In this document: in pieces, positions 16,388 to 25,350 of the stretch
Position numbering within the stretch: the stretch's first letter is position 1
Layout of the letters: every line of letters begins with the position of its first letter
Assembly (NCBI RefSeq): GCF_002549795.1
Contig: NZ_CP021435.1
Location: 1,426,001 to 1,490,000, forward strand
Length of the DNA stretch: 64,000 bases
Reading direction: 5' to 3'
DNA from: Halomonas beimenensis
GTDB lineage: Bacteria; Pseudomonadota; Gammaproteobacteria; Pseudomonadales; Halomonadaceae
Position numbers and translations under genes: made by a program
The notes under the pieces: generated by a model
Database searches by the model: none
Seen by the model: the letters and a program-made list of their open reading frames with translations, nothing else
What the model was told of the DNA's origin: nothing

Positions 16388-16473
16388 CGGCGATCTTCCC
16401 TGATGAGCAAGGCCTCGAGTCTATCCCAGGCGAAGGGTCCGGACGAGGCGGGCCGAATCCCGCACGAGGAGCT

Positions 16474-16485
16474 AGAGTGTACTCT
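16474..16485. promoter_or_regulatory. 12-bp palindrome between the CDF and antiporter genes
   Basis: AGAGTGTACTCT is a perfect palindrome in the divergent spacer, 87 bp upstream of the CDF gene and 77 bp upstream of the antiporter gene. Position and shape suit a regulator site; a MerR-type metal sensor is one possibility but no regulator gene lies nearby. Confidence 0.4.
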
Positions 16486-16561
16486 CGAGTGCAGGTGACA
16501 GCGTTACCTGAAGTGCCTGCATGATCAGTGGGTTGCTTTGTTCGCTACGAAGGCGGTCGCG

Positions 16562-18226
16562 ATGCTCGAGAGCGTGTTTGCCCAGATCGGGATGGTCCTC
16601 GGCCTCGCCGTGCTGGGCGGGATACTCGCCCAGTGGCTGCGTCAGCCGCTGATCGTCGCCTTCATCGGCGTGGGCATCCTGCTCGGGCCCTCGGGCCTGG
16701 GGCTGGTGGAGCAGCGCACCGAGATCGAGCTGTTCGCCCGGCTCGGCATCGCCCTGCTGCTGTTCGTGGTGGGGCTGAAGCTCGACCTGCACATCATCCG
16801 CACCGTGGGGCCGGTGGCGTTGGCCTCGGGCCTGGGCCAGGTGGTCTTCACCTCGGCGATGGGCTACGTCATCGCGCTGGGGCTGGGGATGTCGCCGGTG
16901 ACCGCCCTCTACGTGGCCGTGGCCCTGACCTTCTCCAGCACCATCATCATCGTCAAGCTGCTCTCCGACAAGCGCGAGGTGGATGCCCTGCACGGCCGCA
17001 TCGCGGTGGGCTTCTTGATCGTGCAGGACATCGTGGTGGTGCTGGTGATGATCGGCCTGACCGCCTACGGCCAGGCCGGCGGCGACGCCAACATGGGCTG
17101 GGAGGCCCTGAAGGTCCTGCTGACGGGCGCGGCCATGCTGGCGGGGCTGGCCCTGCTGATGCGCTATGTCCTGCCGGGGCTGCTGCATCGGCTGGCCCAT
17201 TCGTCGGAGCTGCTGATGCTCTTCGCCATCGCCTGGGCCGTGATCGGCGCCGTGGCCGGCGAGCTGCTCGGCTTCAGCAAGGAGGTGGGGGCCTTCCTGG
17301 CCGGGGTGTCCATCGCCTCCACCCCCTACCGCGAGCAGGTGGCCTCGCGCCTGGTGAGCTTGCGCGACTTCCTGCTGCTGTTCTTCTTCATCGAGCTGGG
17401 GGCGACCCTGAACCTCGGCACCCTGGGGGCCCAGCTCGGCGCCTCGGCGGTCCTGTCGCTGTTCGTGCTGATCGGCAACCCGCTGATCGTCATGGCGATC
17501 ATGGGCTACATGGGCTATCGCAAGCGGACCGGCTTCCTCGCCGGCCTCACGGTCGCCCAGATCAGCGAGTTCTCGCTGATCCTCGCGGCCATGGGCCTGA
17601 CCCTGGGGCACCTGCAACAGGAGACGGTGGGGCTGATCACACTGGTCGGCATGATCACCATCAGCGTGTCCACCTACATGATCCTCTACTCCCATGCTCT
17701 CTACGAGCGCCTGGCGCCGCGGCTGTCGTTCTTCGAGCGCGAGGTGCCGCACCGGGAACTCGACAGCCTGGACGAGGCCAACAATGAGGTGGACGTCCTG
17801 CTGATCGGGCTGGGCCGCTACGGGGCGGCACTCGCGGCGGACCTCCGGGCGCGGGGCTGTCGCCTGCTGGCGGTGGATTTCGATCCCACCACCGTCCAGC
17901 AGCACGTGCGCGACCGCTATCGGGTCTGCTACGGGGATGCCGAGGATCCGGAGTTCCTGGCGACCCTGCCGCTGAACCAGGCGCGCTGGGTCGTCAGCAC
18001 CCTCCGGGACCCCGCCGTCAACCGCATGCTGCTGCATGGCCTGCGCCAGCAGGGGTTCACCGGCAAGGTCGCGGTCGCCGTCTCCCATCGCCGGGAGGCG
18101 CGGCGCTTCGAGCAGGACGGCGTGGACCTGGTGCTGGTGCCCTATGCGGACGCGGCACGGGAAGCGGCCATCCGGGTGATGGCCTCCCCCTCATCGGTCG
18201 AATCTCGGGAAGGGAAGAGCGCATGA
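16562..18226 (+). CDS. Kef-type (CPA2) cation:proton antiporter with RCK/TrkA-N domain
   Basis: About 554 residues. Residues 1-385 hold about twelve membrane helices with GVGILLGPSGLGLV, FTSAMGYVIALGLG and FSKEVGAFLAGVSIAS, as in CPA2 antiporters. From about 410 the NAD-binding domain reads VDVLLIGLGRYGAALAADLR and continues to RRFEQDGVDLVLVPYADAAREAA. It probably exchanges K+ or Na+ for protons under RCK control. ATG 16562 is chosen; an upstream in-frame TTG at 16538 lacks a ribosome site. It shares ATGA with the Usp gene, so the two are coupled, a common pairing for stress-linked antiporters. Confidence 0.88.
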   Translation: MLESVFAQIGMVLGLAVLGGILAQWLRQPLIVAFIGVGILLGPSGLGLVEQRTEIELFARLGIALLLFVVGLKLDLHIIRTVGPVALASGLGQVVFTSAMGYVIALGLGMSPVTALYVAVALTFSSTIIIVKLLSDKREVDALHGRIAVGFLIVQDIVVVLVMIGLTAYGQAGGDANMGWEALKVLLTGAAMLAGLALLMRYVLPGLLHRLAHSSELLMLFAIAWAVIGAVAGELLGFSKEVGAFLAGVSIASTPYREQVASRLVSLRDFLLLFFFIELGATLNLGTLGAQLGASAVLSLFVLIGNPLIVMAIMGYMGYRKRTGFLAGLTVAQISEFSLILAAMGLTLGHLQQETVGLITLVGMITISVSTYMILYSHALYERLAPRLSFFEREVPHRELDSLDEANNEVDVLLIGLGRYGAALAADLRARGCRLLAVDFDPTTVQQHVRDRYRVCYGDAEDPEFLATLPLNQARWVVSTLRDPAVNRMLLHGLRQQGFTGKVAVAVSHRREARRFEQDGVDLVLVPYADAAREAAIRVMASPSSVESREGKSA

Positions 18227-19188
18227 AACGTTTCCGGAACATCCTCTATGTCGTCGAGCCCTCGGTCCCCCAGCAGGCGGGGCTCGCCCGGGCGGTCTCC
18301 CTGGCCGAGAACAACCAGGCCACGCTGACCCTCATCGATGTCATCCCCGAGGAGATGCTGGACCTCTCGCTCGCCCCCCGGGGGCCCTCAACCGCCGAGC
18401 TCAGGGGGCGGGTGATCGCCGAGCGCCGCGCCTGGATCGAATCGCTGATCGTCCCCCATGCCGACCGGCTCGCCTGCCATGTCGAGGTGCTGACCGGCAT
18501 CCGCTTCATCGAGGTCATCCGGGCCGTGCTGAGGGCCGACTACGATCTGGTGATCAAGGCGGCGGAGAACCCGGAGTGGAGCCGGTTGCTGTTCGGCAGC
18601 GACGACATGCACCTGATGCGCAAGTGCCCCTGTCCGGTCTGGCTGATGAAGCCGGAGGAGAAGGCCGACTACCGGCGCATCGTCGCGGCCGTGGATGTCG
18701 ACGTCCACCGCAACGTGCCCGGCGAGCAGGCGCTCAACGACCGCATCCTGGACGTCGCCAGCGCCCTGGCCCTGTCCGACTTCGCCGAGCTTCACCTGGT
18801 GCATGCCTGGGATGCGCCGGAGGCCGGTTTCGTGGGGCTCTGGGCGAATGATCCCGACCGCATGGAGCGGCACATCGTCGACGGCGAGCATTCCCGTCAC
18901 AAGGTCGGCATGGACCGGCTGACCCATCGGCTCCGCGAACGGATCGGCGAGGAAGCCTACGACTACCTCTCGCCCCGGGTCCACCTGCCCATGGGCTCGG
19001 CGAAGAAGAAGATTCCCGAGCTGGTCGGCAAGCTGCAGGCGGACCTGCTGGTGATGGGGACGGTGGCGAGGACCGGGATCCCCGGCTTCATCATCGGCAA
19101 CACCGCCGAGGCGGTGCTCCACCAGCTGCAGTGTTCGGTGCTGGCGCTGAAGCCGCCGGGGTTCGTCTCCCCGGTCACCCTGGCGTGA
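18223..19188 (+). CDS. Tandem universal stress protein (UspE-like)
   Basis: 321 residues with two Usp domains (about 1-145 and 150-315). The second keeps the nucleotide-binding signature GKLQADLLVMGTVARTGIPGFIIGNTAEAVL; the first has ADYDLVIKAAENPEWSRLLFGSDDMHLM. Usp proteins bind ATP and act in stress survival by mechanisms that vary. Its start overlaps the antiporter stop (ATGA), which suggests it modulates or is co-induced with that transporter. Confidence 0.88.
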   Translation: MKRFRNILYVVEPSVPQQAGLARAVSLAENNQATLTLIDVIPEEMLDLSLAPRGPSTAELRGRVIAERRAWIESLIVPHADRLACHVEVLTGIRFIEVIRAVLRADYDLVIKAAENPEWSRLLFGSDDMHLMRKCPCPVWLMKPEEKADYRRIVAAVDVDVHRNVPGEQALNDRILDVASALALSDFAELHLVHAWDAPEAGFVGLWANDPDRMERHIVDGEHSRHKVGMDRLTHRLRERIGEEAYDYLSPRVHLPMGSAKKKIPELVGKLQADLLVMGTVARTGIPGFIIGNTAEAVLHQLQCSVLALKPPGFVSPVTLA

Positions 19189-19233
19189 CCCGGCCCGGGC
19201 GGCGTCGATCCCCATCGAACCGGCGAGCCGTGA

Positions 19234-20298
19234 CTACTCGACAGGATGTTCTCTCTCGGCGTCCAGTAAGGCTCGCTTGCGCTCCAGTCCCCAGCGGTAT
19301 CCGCCGAGGCTGCCGTCCCCTCTCAAGACGCGATGGCAGGGGATCAGCACGCCGATACGGTTTCTCGCACAGGCGGAGGCGACGGCCCGCACGGCGTCGG
19401 GCCGGTCGATTTTCGCGGCCACCTCAGCATAGCTGAGTACGTCGCCTTCCTGGATGCTCAACAGGAACTGCCATACCTTCATCTGAAACGCCGTGCCTCG
19501 CATATCCAGGGGCAACTCGGGCCTGGGAGCGCCTTGGCTGATATGCCGATCCAGGGCGTCCATCCAGGCATCGAGTTCAGGGGCATCCTGAGCCGGGGAA
19601 ACGCGCAGCTCGGCATGGGGAAACTCGGCCTTCAGGGCGTCGAGCAGTGACGCTTCATCATCACCGAACTGGACGAAACAGACGCCCTTGCCGGTCGCCG
19701 CCATGGCCATCAGGCCAAGCGCAGTGGTTCGGCAGGCGTAGGCGATCACTTCGCCGGCGCCACCCGCTCGGTAGGCCTTGGGCGTCATGCCGATATTGCG
19801 GGATGCTTCGCCGTAGACACGGCTCATGGAGCCGAATCCAGCGGAGAAGATCGCCTCGGTCACGCTGTCGCTTTCCTTCAGGGACCGCTTGAAGTGACGC
19901 ATGCGAACCGCGTCCTGATAGGCTTTCGGCGAAATGCCAAACGCCGCCTTGAAGGCTCTTTGCAGCCTTGAAGGAGAAAGCCCGGCTATCTCGGCCAGGT
20001 CAGCCAGTGTCAGCCGTTCATCGGCATGCGCCTCGATATGACGCGCGATCTCCACCAGTCGAGCCACCCGTGGTAGGCCTTCGGTGGGCTGGCAGCGCTT
20101 GCAAGGCCTGAAGCCTGACGACATGGCGCTTTCCACCGTAGGGAAGAATCGCAGGTTCTCGGGCCTGGCGGGGCGTGCGGAGCAGGACGGCTGGCAGAAT
20201 ACCCCTGTCGTGATGACACCATAGAAGAACTGGCCGTCACGGGACTCGTCCCTTGCCGCTACCGCTTCCCGCATTTCCCGTTCGGATGGCATCGACAT
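19234..20298 (-). CDS. ada: Ada: bifunctional regulator and O6-methylguanine-DNA methyltransferase
   Basis: 354 residues. The N-terminal zinc domain has the four-cysteine pattern (GVFCQPSCSARPARPENLRF, GFRPCKRCQP). An AraC HTH occupies about 90-190 (LADLAEIAGLSPSRLQRAFK, KAYQDAVRMRHFKRSLKESD). The methyltransferase domain ends with IPCHRVLRGDGSLGGYRWGLERK, the active-site Cys motif. It repairs methyl phosphotriesters and O6-methylguanine and, once methylated, activates transcription. ATG 20298 is chosen (20292 also possible); a longer frame would run through the operator. The upstream spacer has matching Ada boxes. Confidence 0.92.
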   Translation of the reverse strand: MSMPSEREMREAVAARDESRDGQFFYGVITTGVFCQPSCSARPARPENLRFFPTVESAMSSGFRPCKRCQPTEGLPRVARLVEIARHIEAHADERLTLADLAEIAGLSPSRLQRAFKAAFGISPKAYQDAVRMRHFKRSLKESDSVTEAIFSAGFGSMSRVYGEASRNIGMTPKAYRAGGAGEVIAYACRTTALGLMAMAATGKGVCFVQFGDDEASLLDALKAEFPHAELRVSPAQDAPELDAWMDALDRHISQGAPRPELPLDMRGTAFQMKVWQFLLSIQEGDVLSYAEVAAKIDRPDAVRAVASACARNRIGVLIPCHRVLRGDGSLGGYRWGLERKRALLDAEREHPVE

Positions 20299-20359
20299 GG
20301 CATGACCTATCGTTCGACCGTGACACCCGTGATAACAGCGGGTTTCGCTCGACGCTTCC

Positions 20360-20412
20360 ATCCGATTCTTGCCGAGACACTGGTGACGGCAATGTCTCGG
20401 CAAGAATCGGAT
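20360..20412. promoter_or_regulatory. Double Ada-box operator as a 20-bp inverted repeat
   Basis: ATCCGATTCTTGCCGAGACA (20360-20379) and its exact reverse complement (20393-20412) flank a 13-nt spacer. Overlapping the right arm, AAT-GTCTCG-GCAA (20391-20403) matches the Ada A-box/B-box layout (AAT, six bases, GCAA); the left arm has the same with AGT. So an Ada dimer, or two monomers, could serve ada and the divergent EamA gene. Confidence 0.65.
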
Positions 20413-20477
20413 GTTGCGAGTCGGGATCGCCCGCTAGCGTGTTCTCCACACGTATCGACGCGGGAGCGGTGAGCATC

Positions 20478-21401
20478 ATGAAACCGACGATAAACGCCTC
20501 CATGGATGCTCGTGGATGGGCGATGCTGATCACCTTGTCGGTGCTGTGGGGAGGATCGTTCTTCTTCATCGGTGTGGCCGTGGCGGACCTGCCGCCATTG
20601 ACGATCGTCACGCTCAGGGTCGGGCTGGCGGCGATCGCGTTATGGGGCATCGCTCTGGCATTGGGGCATCGCCCGCCCAAGCGCCTGGGGGTCTGGGCGG
20701 CATTCCTGGGAATGGGGTTGTTGAACAATGTCATTCCCTTCGTCCTCATCGTCTGGGGGCAAACGCAGATCGCCTCCGGGCTGGCGTCGATCCTGAACGC
20801 GGCGACGCCCATCTTCACCGTCGTGGTCGCGGGCCTGCTGTTGCCTGACGAGCGCGCCACACCCTTGAAGCTTATCGGTGTGATGGTGGGCTTCATCGGG
20901 GTCGTCGTGATGATCGGGCTACCCGCTATCGAGGGTGACAGCCGCTTGATCGCTCAAGCGGCTGTCATTGCCGCGACCCTGTCCTATGCCTGTGCGGGGG
21001 TCTATGGCCGCAGATTCAAGGCGATGGCGATCAACCCCATGATGACGGCGGCTGGCCAGGTCACGGCTTCCGCCCTGGTGCTGGCACCGATCACCCTGGC
21101 CGTAGACGGCCCGCTCGATGTTTCAGGGCCCAGCCTCGGGACATGGGGCGCCATCCTTGGGTTGGCGGTCCTTTCGACGGCCATCGCCTATGTGCTCTAT
21201 TTCAAGATACTGGAATCGTCAGGCGCAACGAACTTGCTGCTGGTCACCTTGCTGGTTCCCGTCTCGGCGATACTGCTCGGCTCGGTCTTCCTCGACGAGA
21301 CCCTGGAGGCGGCCCACTTCATGGGCATGGCGCTGATCGCGCTGGGCTTGTCCGCCATCGACGGGCGACTCTGGCGGCCCGGGGGACACCCCGAACCTTG
21401 A
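20478..21401 (+). CDS. EamA/DMT-family transporter
   Basis: 307 residues with ten predicted helices in two EamA repeats: AMLITLSVLWGGSFFFIGVAV, LLNNVIPFVLIVWGQTQIAS, then LGLAVLSTAIAYVLYFKILES and LLVTLLVPVSAILLGSVFLDE. Family members export amino acids or other metabolites; the substrate is unknown. The ATG at 20478 has GGGAG eleven bases upstream. It is divergent from ada across a double Ada-box, so induction by alkylation damage is possible. Confidence 0.87.
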   Translation: MKPTINASMDARGWAMLITLSVLWGGSFFFIGVAVADLPPLTIVTLRVGLAAIALWGIALALGHRPPKRLGVWAAFLGMGLLNNVIPFVLIVWGQTQIASGLASILNAATPIFTVVVAGLLLPDERATPLKLIGVMVGFIGVVVMIGLPAIEGDSRLIAQAAVIAATLSYACAGVYGRRFKAMAINPMMTAAGQVTASALVLAPITLAVDGPLDVSGPSLGTWGAILGLAVLSTAIAYVLYFKILESSGATNLLLVTLLVPVSAILLGSVFLDETLEAAHFMGMALIALGLSAIDGRLWRPGGHPEP

Positions 21402-21503
21402 TCCAGGTCGCAAGCCCTCCTGCAACGCCTGAGGTAGATTGGCGAAGAGGGCGCCGCTCGTCGGTCGGCGTCGATCTCCTACGAGCCGGCGGGAGGGGAG
21501 GCG

Positions 21504-24239
21504 ATGAACGAGGCATGGCGGGAGCAAGGAGGGGCGGCCACGCCGGACTGGCATGCTCGGCCGGCCGAGGCCGTGGCGGAGCACTGGACCGTCGCGCCGG
21601 AGCGGGGGCTGGACGAGCCGGAGGTGGCCCGCCGCCGCGAGCGCCATGGCCCCAACCGCCTGCCCGAGGCCCAGCCCCGCAGTGCGCTGAGCCGCTTCCT
21701 GGCCCAGTTCCGCAACCTGCTCATCTACGTGCTGCTCGGCGCGGCCCTGATCACGGCCCTGCTCGGCCACTGGGTGGACACGGCGGTCATCCTGGGGGTG
21801 GTGCTGGTGAACGCGGTCATCGGCTTCGTCCAGGAGGGCAAGGCCGAGGACGCCCTGCGCGCCATCCGCGACATGCTCTCCGCCCGGGCCATGGTGCTCC
21901 GAGACGGCCGCCAGTTCACCCTGCCGGCGGAGGAACTGGTGCCCGGCGACATCGTGCTGCTACAGGCCGGTGACCGGGTGCCGGCCGACATGCGGCTGTG
22001 GCGTGCCCGGGGCCTGCAGATCGAGGAGGCGGCGCTGACCGGCGAGTCGGTGGCCCAGCAGAAGGCCACCGAGCCGGTGCCGGGCGAGTCGGTGCTCGGC
22101 GATCGCCTGGGCATGGCCTACTCCGGCACCCTGGTGACTCACGGCCAGGGCACCGGCATCGTGGTGGGGACGGGGGCGGACACCGAGATCGGCCGCATCA
22201 GCCGCCTGGTGTCCCAGGTCGAGACCCTGACCACGCCCCTGCTGCGCCAGATGGCGACCTTCTCCCGCTGGCTGACCGGCGCCGTCCTGGGGCTCGCCGC
22301 CCTGATCTTCCTGTTCGGCACCCTGTGGCGCGGCATGGCCCCCGGCGAGACCTTCATGACGGTGGTGGGCCTGGCCGTCGCGGCCATCCCCGAGGGCCTG
22401 CCGGCCATCCTCACCGTGACTTTGGCCATCGGCGTCCAGCGACTGGCCGGCCGCCAGGCGATCATCCGCCGCCTGCCGGTGGTGGAGACGCTCGGCTCGC
22501 TCGGCGTGATCTGCTCCGACAAGACCGGCACCCTGACCCGCAACGAGATGATGGTTCGCAGCCTGGTCACGGCCGCGGGCCACTGCACGGTGGAGGGCGA
22601 GGGCTATCGCCCGCGCGGCGGCTTCCGGCGCGGCGATGAGCCCCTGGACCCGGCACGGCACCCGGGGCTGACGCGGCTGCTGCGGGCGGGCCTGCTCTGC
22701 AACGACGCCACCCTGGAAGGCTCGGACGGCGACTGGCAGGTGCACGGCGACCCCATGGAGGGGGCACTAATCGCCGCCGCCCTGAAGGGCGGCCTGGAGG
22801 CTGACGACGAGCGCGCCGCGAACCCGCGCACCGACCTCATCCCCTTCGATGCCGAGCACAGGTTCATGGCCACCCTGCACCACGACCACCGGGGGGAGGC
22901 CTTCGTCTACGTCAAGGGCGCGCCGGAGGCGGTGCTGGGCGCCTGCCGGGCCGTGTGGGGCGAGCAGGGCGAGGAGGCGCTGGACCCCGAGGCCTGGGAA
23001 GGCCGGATCGAGGCCCTGGCGGCGGACGGCCAGCGCGTGCTGGCGGTGGCCTGCAAGGCCATGCCGTCCCATGCCCAGGAGGTGGACTTCGCCGACGTGG
23101 AATCCGACCTGGTGTTGCTCGGCCTGCTGGGCCTGATCGACCCGCCCCGGGAAGAGGCCATCCGCGCCGTCGCCGACTGCCGGGCGGCGGGAATCCGCGT
23201 CAAGATGATCACCGGCGACCACGCCGGTACCGCCCGGGCCATCGCCGCCCAGCTCGAGCTCGCCAACGCCGACGAGGTGATCACCGGGCAGCAGCTTGAG
23301 CGCATGGACGACGACGCCCTGGCCCGGCGCGTCGGGGAGGTGGACGTCTACGCCCGGGTCAGCCCCGAGCACAAGCTGCGCCTGGTCACCCTGCTGCAGG
23401 CACAGGGCGCGATCGTCGCCATGACCGGCGACGGCGTGAACGATGCCCCGGCCCTCAAGCGGGCCGACGTCGGCATCGCCATGGGCCGCAAGGGGACCGA
23501 GGCGGCCAAGGAGGCCTCGGAGATGGTCATCGCGGACGACAACTTCGCCTCCATCGTCCGCGCCGTCGAGCAGGGCCGCACCGTCTACGACAACCTGAAG
23601 AAGGCGATCGTCTTCCTGCTTCCCATCAACGGCGGGGAGGCCATCAGTATCCTGATCGCCGTGCTGTTCGGTCTCACCCTGCCGATCACTCCGGTGCAGA
23701 TCCTCTGGGTCAACATGGTCAGCTCCGTGGCGCTGGCCATGGCCCTGGCCTTCGAGGCCACCGAGCCGGATGCCATGCGCCGCCCACCCCGGCCCGCCGA
23801 CGAGGCCATGATCTCGGGGTTCCTGCTGTGGCGCATCGCCCTGGTGGCGTCGCTGATGGCGGCGGGGGTGTTCGGGATCTTCCGCCTGGCGCTGGCCGAG
23901 GGGGCCAGCCTGGAGGAGGCGCGCACCTATGCCGTCAACACCCTGGTGCTGATGGAGATCTTCTACCTGTTCAGCGTGCGCTTCCTGCGCCCGCCCTCGT
24001 TGACCTGGGAGCGCATGTTCAACTCCCGCGCCGCCATCGTCGCCGTCGGCGTGGTGGCCGTGCTGCAGCTGACCTTCACCTACGCGCCCTTCATGAACCT
24101 TTTCTTCGACACCCGGCCGGTGGACTTCGTCCACGGCGTCGAGATCGTGCTGATCGGGGTCAGCCTGTTCGCCGTGCTGGAAGGGGAGAAGCTCTGGTTG
24201 CGCCGCACCGCCGGCCGCCGCCGTGCCGATGACGGTTGA
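21504..24239 (+). CDS. P-type cation-transporting ATPase (P2 class)
   Basis: 911 residues with an N-terminal cation-ATPase domain (GLDEPEVARRRERHGPNRLP), the TGES loop (EEAALTGESVAQQ), M4 IPEGLPAILTVTLAIG, the phosphorylated Asp in CSDKTGTLTRNEMM, and MTGDGVNDAPALKRADVGIA. M5 and M6 read FLLPINGGEAISILIAVLFG and ILWVNMVSSVALAMALAF. The usual Ca2+-pump WVNLVTD of M6 is replaced by WVNMVSS, so Na+/K+ or another cation may be moved instead. A GGGAGG ribosome site precedes ATG 21504. The neighbours give no clue to the ion. Confidence 0.9.
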   Translation: MNEAWREQGGAATPDWHARPAEAVAEHWTVAPERGLDEPEVARRRERHGPNRLPEAQPRSALSRFLAQFRNLLIYVLLGAALITALLGHWVDTAVILGVVLVNAVIGFVQEGKAEDALRAIRDMLSARAMVLRDGRQFTLPAEELVPGDIVLLQAGDRVPADMRLWRARGLQIEEAALTGESVAQQKATEPVPGESVLGDRLGMAYSGTLVTHGQGTGIVVGTGADTEIGRISRLVSQVETLTTPLLRQMATFSRWLTGAVLGLAALIFLFGTLWRGMAPGETFMTVVGLAVAAIPEGLPAILTVTLAIGVQRLAGRQAIIRRLPVVETLGSLGVICSDKTGTLTRNEMMVRSLVTAAGHCTVEGEGYRPRGGFRRGDEPLDPARHPGLTRLLRAGLLCNDATLEGSDGDWQVHGDPMEGALIAAALKGGLEADDERAANPRTDLIPFDAEHRFMATLHHDHRGEAFVYVKGAPEAVLGACRAVWGEQGEEALDPEAWEGRIEALAADGQRVLAVACKAMPSHAQEVDFADVESDLVLLGLLGLIDPPREEAIRAVADCRAAGIRVKMITGDHAGTARAIAAQLELANADEVITGQQLERMDDDALARRVGEVDVYARVSPEHKLRLVTLLQAQGAIVAMTGDGVNDAPALKRADVGIAMGRKGTEAAKEASEMVIADDNFASIVRAVEQGRTVYDNLKKAIVFLLPINGGEAISILIAVLFGLTLPITPVQILWVNMVSSVALAMALAFEATEPDAMRRPPRPADEAMISGFLLWRIALVASLMAAGVFGIFRLALAEGASLEEARTYAVNTLVLMEIFYLFSVRFLRPPSLTWERMFNSRAAIVAVGVVAVLQLTFTYAPFMNLFFDTRPVDFVHGVEIVLIGVSLFAVLEGEKLWLRRTAGRRRADDG

Positions 24240-24336
24240 AGTCGGGCGAGGGGTCGCTGGCCGGGATGCGCCGGCCCCGAGATTGGGTCAGGATGTGCAG
24301 AATCGACCTGCCACCTCCGACACGGGACCCCGCCTC

Positions 24337-24822
24337 ATGAACTCTGGCTGTTTCCGCCTCATCCGCATCGACGACGCCTCGCCCCATGTCGACACCCTGG
24401 CCGGCTGGGCGCACGGCGAGTGGGGGCACCTGCATCCCGGCCGCGGCCTGGAGGCCGCCGTCGAGTCGTTCCGCGCCGACTGCGGACCGGCCGGGGTGCC
24501 CTCGGTGTTCGCCGTCATGCACGAGGCGCGTCCGGTGGGCATGGCCAGCCTGGTGGCCGACGACATGAGCGACCGCCAGGACCTGACGCCCTGGCTGGCC
24601 TCCGTCTACGTGCGCCCCGAGTGGCGGGGGAGGGGCATCGCCTCGCGGCTGGTGCGCCGGGTGGAGGAAGAGGCCCATGTCCACGGCCACCGCCGCTTCT
24701 ACCTCTACACCCCGGATCAGCAGGCCCTCTACCGGCGCCTGGGCTGGAAGGACCTGGAGGATCGCCGCTACCGCGGCGAGGCGGTGACCATCATGCACCG
24801 CGACCTCGCGTCCACGCCCTGA
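24337..24822 (+). CDS. GNAT-family N-acetyltransferase
   Basis: 161 residues. The acetyl-CoA loop is seen in ASVYVRPEWRGRGIASRLVRRVEEEA, followed by HRRFYLYTPDQQALYRRLGWKDLE, as in GNAT enzymes. The acceptor is unknown. ATG 24337 is chosen because the domain starts soon after it; no strong ribosome site is seen. An in-frame extension reaches 24223 within the ATPase gene. The gene is followed by the REP-like array. Confidence 0.8.
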   Translation: MNSGCFRLIRIDDASPHVDTLAGWAHGEWGHLHPGRGLEAAVESFRADCGPAGVPSVFAVMHEARPVGMASLVADDMSDRQDLTPWLASVYVRPEWRGRGIASRLVRRVEEEAHVHGHRRFYLYTPDQQALYRRLGWKDLEDRRYRGEAVTIMHRDLASTP

Positions 24823-24837
24823 CCTCGAGCGAGGGAC

Positions 24838-25048
24838 GCGGCCACCGAACGGCTTCGACCCGAGAGACGATGCCACCGACTTAGGTTTTCGTGGGAGCGC
24901 AACTCGTTGCGCGAAAGCTTGCGAGTCGAGAAGCGCAGCCACCGAATGGGGTTTCGTAGGAGCGCAACTCGTTGCGCGATTGGCTTCGATTCGAGTGACG
25001 ATGCCACCGAATGGGTTTTCGTGGGAGCGCAACTTGTTGCGCGAATGG
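24838..25048. repeat. REP-like palindromic array, three units with 65-bp period
   Basis: The palindrome GCGCAACTCGTTGCGC occurs at 24897-24912, 24962-24977 and 25027-25042 (third copy has T for C in the loop), exactly 65 bp apart. Each is preceded by GTGGGA or GTAGGA, the conserved head of REP sequences. Between them lie related segments ending CCACCGAATGGGGTTTC. A partial unit without the palindrome precedes the first. No RAYT transposase is present in the window. Confidence 0.8.
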
Positions 25049-25350
25049 CCTTCCGCCAGCCCGGGGGCCAATGGATACCGGATTCCCGATCCCCACGCGC
25101 CTGCCCGAGCCAGCGAGAACTCTCCGAAAGTCGCAGAGGAATGCCACGATTCCTTGCCCCTCACGCCTGTTTTGGCACATTTTGCAGGCGACTTTTGCGC
25201 TGGCGACGCTCCTTGATTAGTCTGGCCTGATAAGGCTGCGGAAGATGGCCACCAAGGGACTCGCAGGGACTACCGCAGGAGATGGCAGGAGCGCCGTCGC
25301 ATCATGCAGGTGGGTCTGGCGGTAGCGTGCACGGTGTCCCTGCTGGCCCT
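25049..25350. other. Spacer between the REP array and the integrase remnant
   Basis: About 300 bp with no supported gene. GC content falls from the chromosomal level toward that of the cassette region. The minus-strand frame that runs here is the frameshifted tail of the integrase gene and does not resemble a protein. Confidence 0.5.

Noticed and set aside
16472..18088. 538-codon minus-strand frame over the antiporter
   Set aside because: Low-complexity Gln/His/Arg sequence without domains, antisense to a recognisable CPA2 antiporter.
24897..25042. Regularly spaced palindromes read as a CRISPR array
   Set aside because: The spacers between palindromes are themselves similar and no cas genes are present; REP-like units explain the pattern better.
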